Counted from the stretch's first letter, positions 47,957 to 58,023 are shown. The stretch: DNA of 64,000 bases from Kiloniellales bacterium (GCA_030066685.1 JASJBF010000040.1:1-64000); one strand, 5' to 3'. Notes: generated by a model from the sequence alone, not told the origin. Numbers and translations are program-made.

Positions 47957-48391
47957 ATGATTTCACGGGTGGAACAGCTCTGCATCGACAAGGGCTTGAA
48001 GATGACCGAACAGCGGCGGGTCATCGCCAAGGTCCTGTCCGACTCGGACGATCATCCCGACGTCGAGCAGCTCTATCAGCGCGCCAGCAAGATCGATTCG
48101 CGGATTTCCATCGCCACCGTGTACCGCACGGTGAAGCTATTCGAAGAGGCCAACATCCTCGATCGGCACGACTTCGGCGACGGTAGGGCCCGCTACGAGG
48201 AGCGGCCGGAGGAGCATCACGATCACCTGATCGACATGAACAGCGGCGAGGTGATCGAGTTCCGCGATGACGAAATTGAGCGTCTTCAGGCCTATGTTGC
48301 CGAGACTCTTGGATATAGACTGGTAGGACACAGACTGGAGCTTTACGGCGTCCGGCTGACGGGGGCTGGTGAGGAATTCAAGAAAAGGTAA
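47957..48391 (+). CDS. fur: Fur family regulator (Fur/Mur type)
   Basis: The 144-residue protein has the Fur winged helix (KMTEQRRVIAKVLSDSDDHPDVEQLYQ, ISIATVYRTVKLFEEA) and the regulatory metal site RPEEHHDHLIDMNSGEVIEF. The CxxC of classical gamma-proteobacterial Fur is absent (LIDMNSG in place of LICLDCG), as is usual in alphaproteobacterial Fur, which in several genera acts as the manganese sensor Mur. Iron versus manganese sensing cannot be decided here. The start ATGATTTC at 47957 is 53 bases after the 23-bp inverted repeat. Confidence 0.93.
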   Translation: MISRVEQLCIDKGLKMTEQRRVIAKVLSDSDDHPDVEQLYQRASKIDSRISIATVYRTVKLFEEANILDRHDFGDGRARYEERPEEHHDHLIDMNSGEVIEFRDDEIERLQAYVAETLGYRLVGHRLELYGVRLTGAGEEFKKR

Positions 48392-48566
48392 CACTCCCTG
48401 GGCGAGCGAGGTGATAAGGGCTCCTTGATTCTCGGGTCCTACAACCTTTCCGGCCTTTGCCGGATGGCTTGCTTTTCCGGGCTGCAGACCTCTTCTGGGA
48501 CCTGCCCTCCAGACCCCGAACCCGAACATTCGGGCCGGACAAATCTCGAAAGGGCAAGAACGCAAG

Positions 48567-49388
48567 ATGCGGGCGACAGAGGCGGAAGCGGACAAGCCGG
48601 TCAACGTCCGCGCGGGCAATCTTCTGATCAGGACGGCGGAATCGCCGGCCGAGGTGCGCGCCGCACAGGGGCTGCGCTATCACGTGTTTTGCGAAGAGAT
48701 GGGCTCCAAGTCGACGGCGGAGATGACCGCGGCCAGGCGCGAGTTCGATTCCTTCGATGCCCACTGCGAGCACCTTCTGGTCTTCGACCTGAAGCGAGGC
48801 AGCAGCCCAGAGGCGGTGGTCGCCACCTATCGGATGATGCGCCGTGCGGCGGCGGCGCGGCGGGGCCAGTTCTATTCGTCGAGCGAATACGACGTGTCAA
48901 ACATCCTGGCCGTTCCGGGCGAGGTGCTCGAAGTCGGGCGCTCCTGCGTGCACCCGGACTACCGCCGGGGCTCGACCATGCAGCTTCTGTGGCGCGGCAT
49001 CGCCGAATACGTCTTCCACTACGACATCCGGATCCTCTTCGGCTGCGCCAGCCTGCCGGGGATCGACCCCGATGCCAACGCTCTGCCGCTGACCTACCTC
49101 TACTACAACCATCTTGCCCCGCCGGAACTGAGGGCGACGGCGCTGCCGGAGCTCTACGTCGACATGCGGCGGGTCGCGCCCGAGGAGGTCGACGAACAGG
49201 CAGCCAAGGCCATGCTGCCGCCGCTCATCAAGGGCTATCTGCGCCTCGGGGGCTATGTCGGCGACGGTGCGGTGATCGATCGCGACTTCAACACGACCGA
49301 CGTTTGCGTGATGGTCAAGACCGACTGGGTCACCGAAAAGTACATCAAGCACTACGCGCGGAAATCCACCGCCAAGCCGCAATCCTAG
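48567..49388 (+). CDS. olsB: L-ornithine N-alpha-acyltransferase (OlsB-like GNAT)
   Basis: OlsB transfers a 3-hydroxyacyl group from acyl-ACP to ornithine, the first step of ornithine-lipid synthesis. The 273-residue GNAT-type protein has AQGLRYHVFCEEMGSK near residue 33, the segment VLEVGRSCVHPDYRRGSTMQLLWRGIAEY, and LFGCASLPGIDP. All are typical of the OlsB/hemolysin-like acyltransferase family. olsA follows after 26 bases. No Pho box was found in the 175-base upstream gap. Confidence 0.85.
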   Translation: MRATEAEADKPVNVRAGNLLIRTAESPAEVRAAQGLRYHVFCEEMGSKSTAEMTAARREFDSFDAHCEHLLVFDLKRGSSPEAVVATYRMMRRAAAARRGQFYSSSEYDVSNILAVPGEVLEVGRSCVHPDYRRGSTMQLLWRGIAEYVFHYDIRILFGCASLPGIDPDANALPLTYLYYNHLAPPELRATALPELYVDMRRVAPEEVDEQAAKAMLPPLIKGYLRLGGYVGDGAVIDRDFNTTDVCVMVKTDWVTEKYIKHYARKSTAKPQS

Positions 49389-49414
49389 AGGGTCGGTACG
49401 ATCCGCCGGTCATC

Positions 49415-50245
49415 ATGAACAGGTCGCCTATCGGTTCTCCCATCAGGGCCCTGGTCAGGCTGACGCTCTACGCGGTCTGGAGCCTGGCCAGCATCTCGGT
49501 GTTCGTGGTCTGCCGGCCGCTCGGCCAGGTGCCGCAGCGGACGCTGATCCTCTGGCATCACGGCATCAACTGCCGAATTGCCGGTTTCAAGGTCGAAGTG
49601 CGCGGCCAAGCGCGGCGGGAGCACCCGACGCTCTTCGTCTGCAACCACGTGTCCTACTTCGACATCCCGATCGTCGGCGCGCTGGTCGACGGCTGCTTCG
49701 TCGCCAAGTCGGAGGTCAGGACCTGGCCGGTGATCGGCATCATGGCCAGGCTGCAGCGCTCGGTCTTCATCGAGCGCATGCCGCGCCGGGCCGCCGACCA
49801 TCGCAACGAGCTGCTCGACCGGCTGGAGGGCGGCGACAACCTGATCCTGTTTCCAGAAGGCACGAGCAGCGACGGTAACGGGGTCCTTCCCTTCAAGTCC
49901 TCGCTCTTCGCCATCGCCCAGTCGCAGGTGGCCGGCCAGCCGGTGGTGGTCCAGCCGGTGTCGATCGCCTACACGAAGCTCGACGGCATGCCCCTGGGGC
50001 GCTATTTAAGGCCGTTTTTCGCCTGGTACGGCGACATGGAGCTGGCCGGCCATCTCTGGCAGGCCTTGGCGCTGGGTCGCTGTACGGTGGTGGTGGAGTT
50101 CCACCCCCCGGTCACGATCGCCGAATTCGGCTCACGCAAGGCCCTGAGCGAACACTGCCAGAGAGCGGCGAGCGAAGGGGTCGCCGCGGCGATCTCCGAC
50201 CGGCCAACCCGGCGGCTGGAGGTACCGGAGACCGCCGCCGCGTAA
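49415..50245 (+). CDS. olsA: Lyso-ornithine lipid acyltransferase (OlsA, PlsC family)
   Basis: OlsA O-acylates lyso-ornithine lipid, and some members also make phosphatidic acid. The 276-residue protein has an N-terminal membrane helix (LYAVWSLASISVFVV) and the four PlsC blocks, including NHVSYFD (H-x4-D), FIERMPRR and FPEGTSSDGN, with VQPVSIAYT near the end. The ATG at 49415 is chosen because the open frame upstream overlaps olsB. The conserved neighbours fur and miaB make a plain PlsC role also possible. Confidence 0.83.
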   Translation: MNRSPIGSPIRALVRLTLYAVWSLASISVFVVCRPLGQVPQRTLILWHHGINCRIAGFKVEVRGQARREHPTLFVCNHVSYFDIPIVGALVDGCFVAKSEVRTWPVIGIMARLQRSVFIERMPRRAADHRNELLDRLEGGDNLILFPEGTSSDGNGVLPFKSSLFAIAQSQVAGQPVVVQPVSIAYTKLDGMPLGRYLRPFFAWYGDMELAGHLWQALALGRCTVVVEFHPPVTIAEFGSRKALSEHCQRAASEGVAAAISDRPTRRLEVPETAAA

Positions 50246-50300
50246 GCCGCGCCGCGACGACGCGGCGTGACGCGCGCCGGCCAGAGGAGAAGCCCCAGAG

Positions 50301-51689
50301 GTGAGCAAGAAGCTGTTCATCAAGACCTACGGCTGCCAGATGAACGTCTACGATTCCCTCAGGATGGCGGACGTTCTGGCACCGCTCGGCTACCGGACGG
50401 CGGAGACGCCGGAGGACGCCGATCTCGTGGTCCTGAACACCTGCCACATCCGCGAAAAGGCCAGCGAGAAGGTCTTCTCAGAGCTCGGCCGCCTGCGCGG
50501 GCTCAAGACGGCCCGGGCCGAGAGCGGCGGCCGGATGATGATCGCCGTCGCCGGCTGCGTGGCCCAGGCGGAAGGCGAGGAGATCCTGCGCCGGGCGCCT
50601 CAGGTCGACCTGGTCTTTGGGCCGCAGACCTATCACCGCCTGGCGGCCTTGGTGACCGAAGCGGCCCGCAGCGAGGTCGGCGTGATCGACACCAGCTTCC
50701 CCTCGGAATCCAAGTTCGACCACCTGCCGGAAGAGGCCCGGCCGCAGGGCGCCGCCGCCTACCTCTCGGTCCAGGAGGGCTGCGACAAGTTCTGCACCTT
50801 CTGCGTCGTGCCCTATACCAGGGGCGCCGAGCATTCGCGGCCGGCCGCGGCGGTCATTGCCGAGGCCCGGCGCCTGGTCGCTGCGGGTGCGCGTGAGATC
50901 ACCTTGCTCGGCCAGAACGTCAACGCCTATCACGGCGAAGGCCCGGCGGGCGGCACCTGGGGTCTCGGCCGGCTGCTTGGCGCCCTGGCCGAGATCGAGG
51001 GCCTGGCGCGCCTGCGCTACACCACCTCGCATCCACGCGACATGGACGAGGAGCTGATCGCCGCCCACCGCGACCTTCCGGTGGTGATGCCCTACCTGCA
51101 CCTGCCGGTGCAGTCGGGCTCCGACAAAGTCCTGGCGGCGATGAACCGGCGCCACGGCGCCGCCGACTACCTCCGCGTGGTCGAGTGCCTGCGCGCAGCG
51201 CGGCCCGACCTTGCCCTGTCCTCCGACTTCATCGTCGGCTTCCCGAATGAGAGCGACCAGGACTTCGCCGACACCCTGCGCCTGGTCACCGACGTCGGCT
51301 TCGCCCAGGCCTACTCCTTCAAATACAGCCCGCGCCCCGGAACGCCGGCGGCCGAGGCGCCGGACCAGGTGCCGGAGCCCGTCAAGGCCGAGCGCCTGGC
51401 CACGCTTCAGGGCCTGCTGGCCGAGCAGCAGGCCGCCTTCAACCAGGGCTGCGTCGGGCGGGAGCTCGAGGTGCTCTTCGAGGCCGAGGGCCGCCGGGAA
51501 GGTCAGCTCCTGGGCCGCAGCCCCTTCATGCAGGCGGTCCACGTCGCGGCGCCGGCCCGGCTCAAGGGCCGGCTGCTGCCGGTCCGGATCGAAGGCGCCC
51601 ACCCCAACAGCCTGGCCGGCCGGCTTGCCGGCGCCCCGGACGAGCGGGGGTCTGGCGCCGCGGCCGGCGTCATGGAGGCGGCATCGTGA
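50301..51689 (+). CDS. miaB: tRNA-2-methylthio-N6-dimethylallyladenosine synthase
   Basis: MiaB methylthiolates i6A37 in tRNA. The 462-residue protein has the N-terminal UPF0004 cysteines ([21 protein letters not shown]), the radical-SAM C-x3-C-x2-C in [15 protein letters not shown] near 157-163, and a C-terminal TRAM domain. A short Ala/Gly-rich tail follows. The GTG at 50301 follows AGAGGAG. The stop overlaps the phoH start by 4 bases. Confidence 0.98.
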   Translation: MSKKLFIKTYGCQMNVYDSLRMADVLAPLGYRTAETPEDADLVVLNTCHIREKASEKVFSELGRLRGLKTARAESGGRMMIAVAGCVAQAEGEEILRRAPQVDLVFGPQTYHRLAALVTEAARSEVGVIDTSFPSESKFDHLPEEARPQGAAAYLSVQEGCDKFCTFCVVPYTRGAEHSRPAAAVIAEARRLVAAGAREITLLGQNVNAYHGEGPAGGTWGLGRLLGALAEIEGLARLRYTTSHPRDMDEELIAAHRDLPVVMPYLHLPVQSGSDKVLAAMNRRHGAADYLRVVECLRAARPDLALSSDFIVGFPNESDQDFADTLRLVTDVGFAQAYSFKYSPRPGTPAAEAPDQVPEPVKAERLATLQGLLAEQQAAFNQGCVGRELEVLFEAEGRREGQLLGRSPFMQAVHVAAPARLKGRLLPVRIEGAHPNSLAGRLAGAPDERGSGAAAGVMEAAS

Positions 51690-52699
51690 GCCGGGCGCAG
51701 AACGCCGATTCCCTGACGCTCCAGTTCGACGACAACAACCTGCTGCCGCAGCTCTTCGGTCAGCACGACGAGAACCTGTCGCGCCTCGAGGCGCAGCTCG
51801 GGGTCTCGGTCGCGACCCGCGGCAACCGGCTGTCGATCTCCGGGCCGCCGGACTCGGTACGGGCCGCCCAGCATGCACTCAAGGCGCTCTACGCCCGCTT
51901 GGAGAAGGGCATGGAGGTCGGCCAGGGCGAGGTCGACGCGGTGGTGCGCCTGAGCCGCGACGGCCCCGAAGGCGAAGCCGGCGCCGCGGCGGTGCACGAG
52001 GAGGCGCTGACGGTCAAGACCCGCAAGCGCCAAGTGACCCCGCGCTCGACCAACCAGGCCGGCTACATCCAGGCCCTGCTCCAGCACGAGCTGGTCTTCG
52101 GGATCGGGCCGGCCGGCACGGGCAAGACCTACCTGGCGGTCGCGGTCGCGGTCAGCATGATGCTGGAGGGGCGGGTCGACCGGATCATCCTGTCGCGCCC
52201 TGCGGTCGAGGCCGGCGAGCGCCTGGGCTTCCTGCCCGGCGACCTGAGAGAGAAGGTCGATCCCTATCTCCGGCCGCTCTACGATGCGCTCTACGACATG
52301 TTGCCGGCCGACCAAGTCGCCAACCGGCTGGCCAGCGGCGAGATCGAGGTGGCGCCCCTGGCCTTCATGCGCGGGCGCACCCTGGCAAACTCCTTCATCA
52401 TCCTGGATGAGGCGCAGAATGCCACCCCGGTCCAGATGAAGATGTTCTTAACCCGTATGGGGGAAAACTCGCGGATGGCGGTGACCGGCGACCTGTCCCA
52501 GGTGGACCTGCCCCGGGGCCAGCTCTCCGGGCTGCGCGACGCCGTCGACCTTCTGACGGGGATGGACTCCGTGGCCCTGGTGCAGTTCACTGATGTCGAT
52601 GTCGTGCGTCACAACCTGGTGACCCGGATCGTCCGCGCCTACGAGGCGCGGGACAAGGCCGACGAAACTGCCGGTCGGGGCAAGGATGCAAAGCGATGA
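51686..52699 (+). CDS. phoH: PhoH family ATPase (YbeZ-like)
   Basis: The 337-residue protein has an N-terminal KH-like region ([20 protein letters not shown]) and the PhoH ATPase core with Walker [13 protein letters not shown] (about 141) and Walker [21 protein letters not shown]. YbeZ works with the RNase YbeY, whose gene follows after 74 bases, in rRNA processing and ribosome quality control. The name PhoH is historical, and no Pho box is seen here. Confidence 0.95.
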   Translation: MSRAQNADSLTLQFDDNNLLPQLFGQHDENLSRLEAQLGVSVATRGNRLSISGPPDSVRAAQHALKALYARLEKGMEVGQGEVDAVVRLSRDGPEGEAGAAAVHEEALTVKTRKRQVTPRSTNQAGYIQALLQHELVFGIGPAGTGKTYLAVAVAVSMMLEGRVDRIILSRPAVEAGERLGFLPGDLREKVDPYLRPLYDALYDMLPADQVANRLASGEIEVAPLAFMRGRTLANSFIILDEAQNATPVQMKMFLTRMGENSRMAVTGDLSQVDLPRGQLSGLRDAVDLLTGMDSVALVQFTDVDVVRHNLVTRIVRAYEARDKADETAGRGKDAKR

Positions 52700-52773
52700 G
52701 GCGCCGCGACGGCGGCAGCGTCCGTGAGGTGGGCTTGGTGCAAGAGGATGCCGACTGAAGGCCCCCGGCAGAA

Positions 52774-53334
52774 ATGAGCGACGAACCCGGAAGTAGACGC
52801 TACCTGGTCCCGGTCAGCCGCGAGGGCGGCGACTGGGCGCTGGGCCTGCCCGAGGCCGAGGCCCTGGCCGAGCGCGCCGTCGCCGCGGCTCTGACCGCGG
52901 CCGCGGAAGACCCGGCCGCCCTCGCAGGGGCCGAGGTCTCCATCCTCCTCGCCGACGACGCGACCCTGAGACGGCTCAACCGCGACTACCGGGGCCAGGA
53001 CCGTCCGACAAACGTCCTGGCCTTCCCCAACATGGCGCCGAACAGCGCGCCGCCGCCCGGCATGGCCCTGGCCCTCGGGGACCTGGCGCTGGCCTGGGAG
53101 ACGCTGCGCCGCGAAGCCGCGGCCCAGAACAAGCCCCTGGCGGACCATTTCAGCCACCTCGTGGTCCACGGCACCCTGCATCTGCTGGGCCACGATCACG
53201 AGGCCGAGGCCGAGGCCCGGGTCATGGAGGACCTGGAGCGAGGAATCCTTGGCAGTCTGGGCTTGCCCGACCCATATCGATTTGTGGAGGACAACGGGTC
53301 GCCGTCGAAGCGGGAGGCAAGCGGCGCCGGCTAA
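52774..53334 (+). CDS. ybeY: Endoribonuclease YbeY (rRNA maturation)
   Basis: YbeY processes the 3' end of 16S rRNA. The 186-residue protein has the zinc-binding HGTLHLLGHDH (H-x3-H-x5-H, near residues 131-141) and the N-terminal TLRRLNRDYRGQDRPTNVLAFP. Both are diagnostic. A Ser/Gly tail ends directly before the next start codon. Confidence 0.96.
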   Translation: MSDEPGSRRYLVPVSREGGDWALGLPEAEALAERAVAAALTAAAEDPAALAGAEVSILLADDATLRRLNRDYRGQDRPTNVLAFPNMAPNSAPPPGMALALGDLALAWETLRREAAAQNKPLADHFSHLVVHGTLHLLGHDHEAEAEARVMEDLERGILGSLGLPDPYRFVEDNGSPSKREASGAG

Positions 53335-54345
53335 ATGCGAATGAGCGCGACCAGCGAAACATCTGATCTCTCGAAATCCAAGGCCGAAGGCCGCGGCGGC
53401 GACGCGCCGCTGACCGGCTTTTGGGGCCGGCTGCGCGGCTGGCTGCGGGGCCGCAACGGCGACAACAGGCTGCGCGACACCATCGAGGAGATCATCGAGG
53501 AAACCGAGCGCGAGGAGCAGGCCGATGTCGCCATCGGCAGCCATGAGCGCGTCATGCTCGGCAACATCCTCAAGCTGCGCCACCTGACGGCCTACGACGT
53601 CATGGTGCCGCGTGCCGACATCGTCGGCGTCGACATCTCGGCGCCCCTCGACGAGGTCATCACGGCGACCAGCGGCAAGGGCCATTCCAGGGTCCCGGTC
53701 TACCGCGGCAATCTGGACGACGTCGTCGGGTTCGTGCACATCAAGGACGTGCTGGCGGCGGTCAAGAGCGAGCGCAAGTTCGGCCTCGCCGGACTGACCC
53801 GGGGGGTGCTCTTCGTCGCGCCTTCCATGCGGGTCCTCGATCTGCTGCTGCAGATGCGCCTGTCCCGGGTTCACCTGGCCCTGGTCGTCGACGAGTTCGG
53901 CGGCACCGACGGCCTGATCACCATCGAGGACCTGGTCGAGGAGATCGTCGGCGAGATCGAGGACGAGCACGACGCCGAAGCCGGCCCGCGCCTGGTCCGC
54001 TGGCCGGACGGCTCATTGGTCGCCGACGCCCGGGTCGACGTCGACGAGTTCGAGGAGGACTTCGGCCGCGTTCTGACCCCCGAAGAGCGCGAGGAGGACA
54101 TCGATACCCTGGGCGGCCTGGTCGCCACCATCGCCGGCCGGGTGCCGACCCGGGGAGAATTGATCCTGCATTCCTCGGGCGTCAGCTTCGAGGTGATGGA
54201 GGCCGATCCGCGGCGGATCAAGCGCTTGCGCGTTCGCCGCACGCCGAACGGGGCCGAGGCGGCCGCCGACGAGGCTTCAAGGCCCCTACCCGAAGGCGAA
54301 GCGGAGGCCGGCGCCGAGGTCGAACCCGGGGCTTCCGAGCGGTGA
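53335..54345 (+). CDS. CorC/HlyC family CBS-domain protein
   Basis: The 336-residue protein lacks the DUF21 membrane domain. It consists of a disordered N-terminus, two CBS domains (about 75-205, with VMVPRADIVGVDISAPLDEV and LVVDEFGGTDGLITIEDLVE) and a C-terminal transporter-associated domain (DARVDVDEFEEDFG, about 225-300). This is the CorC/TlyC layout. Such proteins are linked to Mg2+/Co2+ homeostasis, and in this conserved locus the gene lies between ybeY and lnt. Translation may begin at 53335 or at the ATG at 53341. Confidence 0.93.
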   Translation: MRMSATSETSDLSKSKAEGRGGDAPLTGFWGRLRGWLRGRNGDNRLRDTIEEIIEETEREEQADVAIGSHERVMLGNILKLRHLTAYDVMVPRADIVGVDISAPLDEVITATSGKGHSRVPVYRGNLDDVVGFVHIKDVLAAVKSERKFGLAGLTRGVLFVAPSMRVLDLLLQMRLSRVHLALVVDEFGGTDGLITIEDLVEEIVGEIEDEHDAEAGPRLVRWPDGSLVADARVDVDEFEEDFGRVLTPEEREEDIDTLGGLVATIAGRVPTRGELILHSSGVSFEVMEADPRRIKRLRVRRTPNGAEAAADEASRPLPEGEAEAGAEVEPGASER

Positions 54346-55994
54346 CGTCGGAGGCCGTGGGCGCAACGCGCCGGGCCATGCTGCCCCGTTTGGCCGAAGC
54401 CCTGACCGGTCTGTCGGCCGGCCGGGCGGCGCTCGCCGCCTTTGGTCTCGGACTGCTTGCCGCCCTGGCGCTGCCGCCGCTCTACCTGGTGCCCCTGCTC
54501 TGGCCGGCCTTTACCGGCCTGGTCTGGCTGCTCGACGCGGCGGCGCGGAGCCGCCGGGCGCTGGCCGTCGGCTGGTGCTTCGGCTTCGGCTACCACCTGG
54601 CCGGCCTGTTCTGGGTCGGCAGCGCCGTCCTGGTGGTTGCCGAGCAGTTCTGGTGGTTCCTGCCCTTCGCGGTGCTCGGGCTGCCGGCGGGCATGGCCCT
54701 GTTCACCGCCGCCGCCGCCGCGGCGGCCCGGCGCGTCTTCTGGCGCGGACCGGCTCGGGTCGTCGGCCTGGCGACCGCATGGCTGGCCCTGGAATGGCTG
54801 CGCAGCTGGATCCTCACCGGCTTCCCCTGGAACCAGCCGGGCAGCGTCTGGGCCTTCTCGGACTCCATGCTTCAGGCCGCCGCCCTGGGCGGCATCTGGG
54901 GACTGACCTTCATGACAGTGCTGGTCGCCGCCGCGCCTGCCACCCTGGTAGACCGGCGGGCCGACCAGCGGGCCGACCGGGCGGCAGGCCGGGTCAGCAC
55001 CTGGGCCGCCTGGGGCCTACCCGCCGCCGGCCTTGTCCTGCTGGCGTTGGTCTGGGCCGGCGGCGCGCTCCGCCTGGCGGGGGCGCCGCAGCCGGGCAGC
55101 GATCTGGTGCCCGGGGTGACGCTGCGGCTGGTGCAGCCCGCGGTCGATCAGAAGCTGAAGTGGCGGCCGGAACTGCGCCTCGGCCATCTGCGCGATCTCG
55201 TGACGCTGAGCCGCAATGGCGACGGCTCCGAGAAGGCCGCCGCCGCTGCCGGGCCGATCACCCATGTCGTCTGGCCGGAGATGGCCTTCACCTACGCCCT
55301 CGGCGAGAACGGCCAGGCCATGGAAGGCCTGCTCGCCGCGGTCCCGCAAGATGGCCTGGTGATCACCGGCCTGCCGCGCTGGGCGCGCGATCCCCAGGGC
55401 CGTCCGATGATCTGGAACAGCCTGGCCGCGGTGTCCGTCACCGGGGCGGCGACCGCCGTCTATGACAAGGAGCACCTCGTGCCCTTCGGGGAATTCGTTC
55501 CGGCTCTGATCACACGGGTCCTCGGCATGGCGAAGCTGACCCACGGGCGAGTCGACTTCAGCCGCGGTCCCGGCCGCCGGACCCTCGAGGTCGTGGGCCT
55601 GCCACCGGTCTCGCCCTTGATCTGCTACGAGGTGATCTTTCCCGGCGCGGTGACCGACGGCGAGGGCCGGGCGGCCTGGCTGCTGAACCTCACCAACGAC
55701 GCCTGGTTCGGCGAGAGCTCCGGGCCCCACCAGCATTTCGTCAGCGCCCGTCTGCGGGCCGTCGAGGAAGGCCTGCCACTGGTGCGTGTAGCCAATTCGG
55801 GCATCTCCGCTGTGGTGGACGGATACGGGCGTGTGCGGGGCTTTCTACCCTTGGGGGCTCGCGGCGTGATCGATGCCGGATTGCCCCAGCCCGCGGACGG
55901 CCGTACCCCCTTCGCGGCGTTGGGCAATCTGACCCTAGCGATTCTGCTTGGTTTGGGCGCCCTTTTAACCATAGTTATAGGTCAAAGATCCTAA
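54342..55994 (+). CDS. lnt: Apolipoprotein N-acyltransferase
   Basis: Lnt adds the third acyl chain to lipoproteins in the inner membrane, and the window encodes at least four likely substrates. The 550-residue protein has about seven N-terminal transmembrane helices and a nitrilase-like periplasmic domain. Its Glu-Lys-Cys triad lies in VWPEMAF, DKEHLVPFGEFVP and SPLICYEVIFPG. A final helix (LGNLTLAILLGLGALLTIVI) closes the protein. The GTG at 54342 overlaps the corC stop by 4 bases. Confidence 0.97.
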   Translation: MTSEAVGATRRAMLPRLAEALTGLSAGRAALAAFGLGLLAALALPPLYLVPLLWPAFTGLVWLLDAAARSRRALAVGWCFGFGYHLAGLFWVGSAVLVVAEQFWWFLPFAVLGLPAGMALFTAAAAAAARRVFWRGPARVVGLATAWLALEWLRSWILTGFPWNQPGSVWAFSDSMLQAAALGGIWGLTFMTVLVAAAPATLVDRRADQRADRAAGRVSTWAAWGLPAAGLVLLALVWAGGALRLAGAPQPGSDLVPGVTLRLVQPAVDQKLKWRPELRLGHLRDLVTLSRNGDGSEKAAAAAGPITHVVWPEMAFTYALGENGQAMEGLLAAVPQDGLVITGLPRWARDPQGRPMIWNSLAAVSVTGAATAVYDKEHLVPFGEFVPALITRVLGMAKLTHGRVDFSRGPGRRTLEVVGLPPVSPLICYEVIFPGAVTDGEGRAAWLLNLTNDAWFGESSGPHQHFVSARLRAVEEGLPLVRVANSGISAVVDGYGRVRGFLPLGARGVIDAGLPQPADGRTPFAALGNLTLAILLGLGALLTIVIGQRS

Positions 55995-56099
55995 ATCGCA
56001 CTGCGTGTGTGAAATGCTTCACTCTTTGGTTGACCCGATGGGCCATGACGTACTAAAAAAAATTCTCCTAAATGTTGAACCATGACAGGTGAGGTCAGC

Positions 56100-56582
56100 A
56101 TGGCTCGCGGCCGCTCATCAGGTAGTGTGGACCGCCTGGGAAGTCCCAATCCGATCGATGTCCATGTCGGCAGCCGGGTGCGCTTGCGCCGTACGCTGCT
56201 CGGCATGAGCCAAGAAAAACTCGGGGAAGCGATCGGCCTGACATTCCAGCAGGTCCAGAAGTACGAACGTGGGGCAAACCGTGTCGGCGCCAGCCGGCTC
56301 TACGATTTGTCGCGCGTCCTCGACGTGCCCGTCGGCTTCTTTTTCGACGAAATGACGGAAGAAGTCGCCGGAAGCTCGCCGGGGCAGATCCGGGGCAGCA
56401 CGGAACCGGTGCTTGAGGCCATTGGCCCCGAGCTTGATCCCATGGCCAAGCGAGAGACGCTTGAGCTCGTCCGCGCCTACTACCGGATTTCCAGTCCGAA
56501 GGTCCGCAAGCGGATCTTCGAGTTGACCAAGGCGCTTGCCGCGTCCGAAGGTCACGACGAAAGGAACGGCAAGGGCTCCTGA
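56100..56582 (+). CDS. XRE/Cro-CI type helix-turn-helix regulator
   Basis: The 160-residue protein has a DNA-binding domain (VGSRVRLRRTLLGMSQEKLG, then LTFQQVQKYERGANRVGASRLYDLSRVLDVPVGFFF, about residues 23-85) and a helical C-terminal part (LVRAYYRISSPKVRKRIFEL). This form is common between lnt and metK in alphaproteobacteria. The ATG at 56100 is preferred because GAGG lies 5 bases upstream. The ATG at 56082 is preceded by pyrimidines. The upstream gap (55995-56099) is AT-rich with a TTGACC at about 56032 that may be a -35 element. Confidence 0.9.
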   Translation: MARGRSSGSVDRLGSPNPIDVHVGSRVRLRRTLLGMSQEKLGEAIGLTFQQVQKYERGANRVGASRLYDLSRVLDVPVGFFFDEMTEEVAGSSPGQIRGSTEPVLEAIGPELDPMAKRETLELVRAYYRISSPKVRKRIFELTKALAASEGHDERNGKGS

Positions 56583-56602
56583 GGCCCTGCCGCGAGAGTT
56601 TT

Positions 56603-56632
56603 GCGCCCCGGGGCCTTTGCCCCCGGGAGCGC
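56603..56632 (+). terminator. GC-rich hairpin after the XRE gene
   Basis: GCGCCCCGGGG at 56603-56613 pairs with the CCCCCGGGAGCGC region at 56620-56632, with small bulges, 20 bases past the XRE stop. There is no T-run. It may end the lnt-xre transcript. The rest of the 268-base gap to metK (56583-56850) holds one more short palindrome (TCCCGG/CCGGGA at 56733-56747). I could not recognise an S-adenosylmethionine riboswitch there. Confidence 0.4.
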
Positions 56633-56850
56633 GGAACCCGACGACCGACGCGGCCATCCTGCAACGACAGCATGTATCTTTCCGGCGCGGGACCGTTTGG
56701 CTCTTGACGGGGGTTTTCCTTCGGCGGCACATTCCCGGCCGCCGGGACCGTCGTCGACGCCTTTCAGCCGCCCTGTCCCGGTCCGGAGCCCAAAGGCCCC
56801 CTCTGGCCTCCGCAATCCGCTGACCGTACTGAACCCGAGGAGGACGCGGC

Positions 56851-58023
56851 GTGCGCCAAGGCAACTATCTTTTCACCAGCGAATCGGTCTCCGAGGGCCA
56901 TCCGGACAAGGTCTGCGATCGGATCTCGGACGCCGTCGTGGATACCTTTCTGGCCCACGACCCCCTGTCCCGAGTCGCCGTCGAGACCATGACCACGACC
57001 AACCGGGTGGTCCTGGCCGGCGAGGTGCGCGGTCCGAAGGAAGTCACGCCGGAACTGCTGCAGGAAGTCGTGCGTGCGGCGGTGCGTGACATCGGCTACG
57101 AGCAGAAGGGCTTTCACTGGCGCCGTGCCGTGATCGAGAACTACATCCACGAGCAGTCGGGCGACATCGCGATGGGCGTCGACGCGCTCGGCAACAAGGA
57201 CGAAGGCGCCGGCGACCAGGGGATCATGTTCGGCTACGCCTGCGAAGAGACCGAAGACTACATGCCGGCGCCGATCTACCTGGCCCATAACATATTGAAA
57301 TCCCTGGCAGAGGCGCGTCACTCCGGCGCCGAGCCCAAGCTCGGGCCCGATGCCAAGAGCCAGGTGACCCTGGAGTACCGCGACGGCAAGCCCTGCCGGG
57401 CCACATCGGTCGTCGTCTCGACCCAGCACAGCGAAGACCTGGACCAGGACGAGATCCGCGAGATCGTCCGGCCCCACGTCGTCAATGTCCTGCCCGAGGG
57501 CTGGATGTGCGACGAGCCGGAGTTCTACGTCAACCCGACCGGCCGCTTCGTGATCGGCGGCCCGGACGGCGACTGCGGCCTGACCGGCCGCAAGATCATC
57601 GTCGACACCTACGGCGGCGCGGCGCCGCACGGCGGCGGCGCCTTCTCGGGCAAGGACCCGACCAAGGTCGACCGCTCGGCCGCCTACGCCTGCCGCTACC
57701 TGGCCAAGAACGTCGTCGCCGCCGGCCTGGCCGAGCGCTGCATCATCCAGGTCGCCTACGCGATCGGCGTCTCCAAGCCGTTGTCGATTTACGTCGACAC
57801 TCAGGGGACCGGCCGGGTCGACGAGGAGAAGCTGGCGACCAGGCTCGGCGAGATCGTCGACCTGTCGCCGCGCGGGATTCGCGAGCACCTGAAGCTCAGC
57901 CGGCCGATCTATGCCCGCACCGCGGCCTACGGCCATTTCGGCCGGGCCGCCGAGGCCGACGGCGGCTTCTCCTGGGAACGCCTCGACCTGGTCGACGACC
58001 TGACCTCCGCCTTCGACGCCTGA
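56851..58023 (+). CDS. metK: S-adenosylmethionine synthetase
   Basis: MetK makes S-adenosylmethionine from methionine and ATP. The 390-residue protein has [20 protein letters not shown] at the start, [27 protein letters not shown] in pieces ([12 protein letters not shown], near residues 125-137), and the phosphate loop [19 protein letters not shown]. The GTG start at 56851 follows GAGGAGG at optimal spacing. It supplies the cofactor for trmB and miaB in the same neighbourhood. Confidence 0.98.
   Translation: MRQGNYLFTSESVSEGHPDKVCDRISDAVVDTFLAHDPLSRVAVETMTTTNRVVLAGEVRGPKEVTPELLQEVVRAAVRDIGYEQKGFHWRRAVIENYIHEQSGDIAMGVDALGNKDEGAGDQGIMFGYACEETEDYMPAPIYLAHNILKSLAEARHSGAEPKLGPDAKSQVTLEYRDGKPCRATSVVVSTQHSEDLDQDEIREIVRPHVVNVLPEGWMCDEPEFYVNPTGRFVIGGPDGDCGLTGRKIIVDTYGGAAPHGGGAFSGKDPTKVDRSAAYACRYLAKNVVAAGLAERCIIQVAYAIGVSKPLSIYVDTQGTGRVDEEKLATRLGEIVDLSPRGIREHLKLSRPIYARTAAYGHFGRAAEADGGFSWERLDLVDDLTSAFDA

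Noticed and set aside
54950-55000. Short repeat in lnt encoding RRADQRADRAAGR
   Set aside because: Only about 12 bases repeat imperfectly in a variable loop. It looks like ordinary drift in a GC-rich linker.
56583-56850. S-adenosylmethionine or S-adenosylhomocysteine riboswitch before metK
   Set aside because: I compared what I remember of the alphaproteobacterial SAM-II and SAM/SAH types and saw no matching core. Only generic GC hairpins and the ribosome binding site are evident. An Infernal/Rfam search would settle this.
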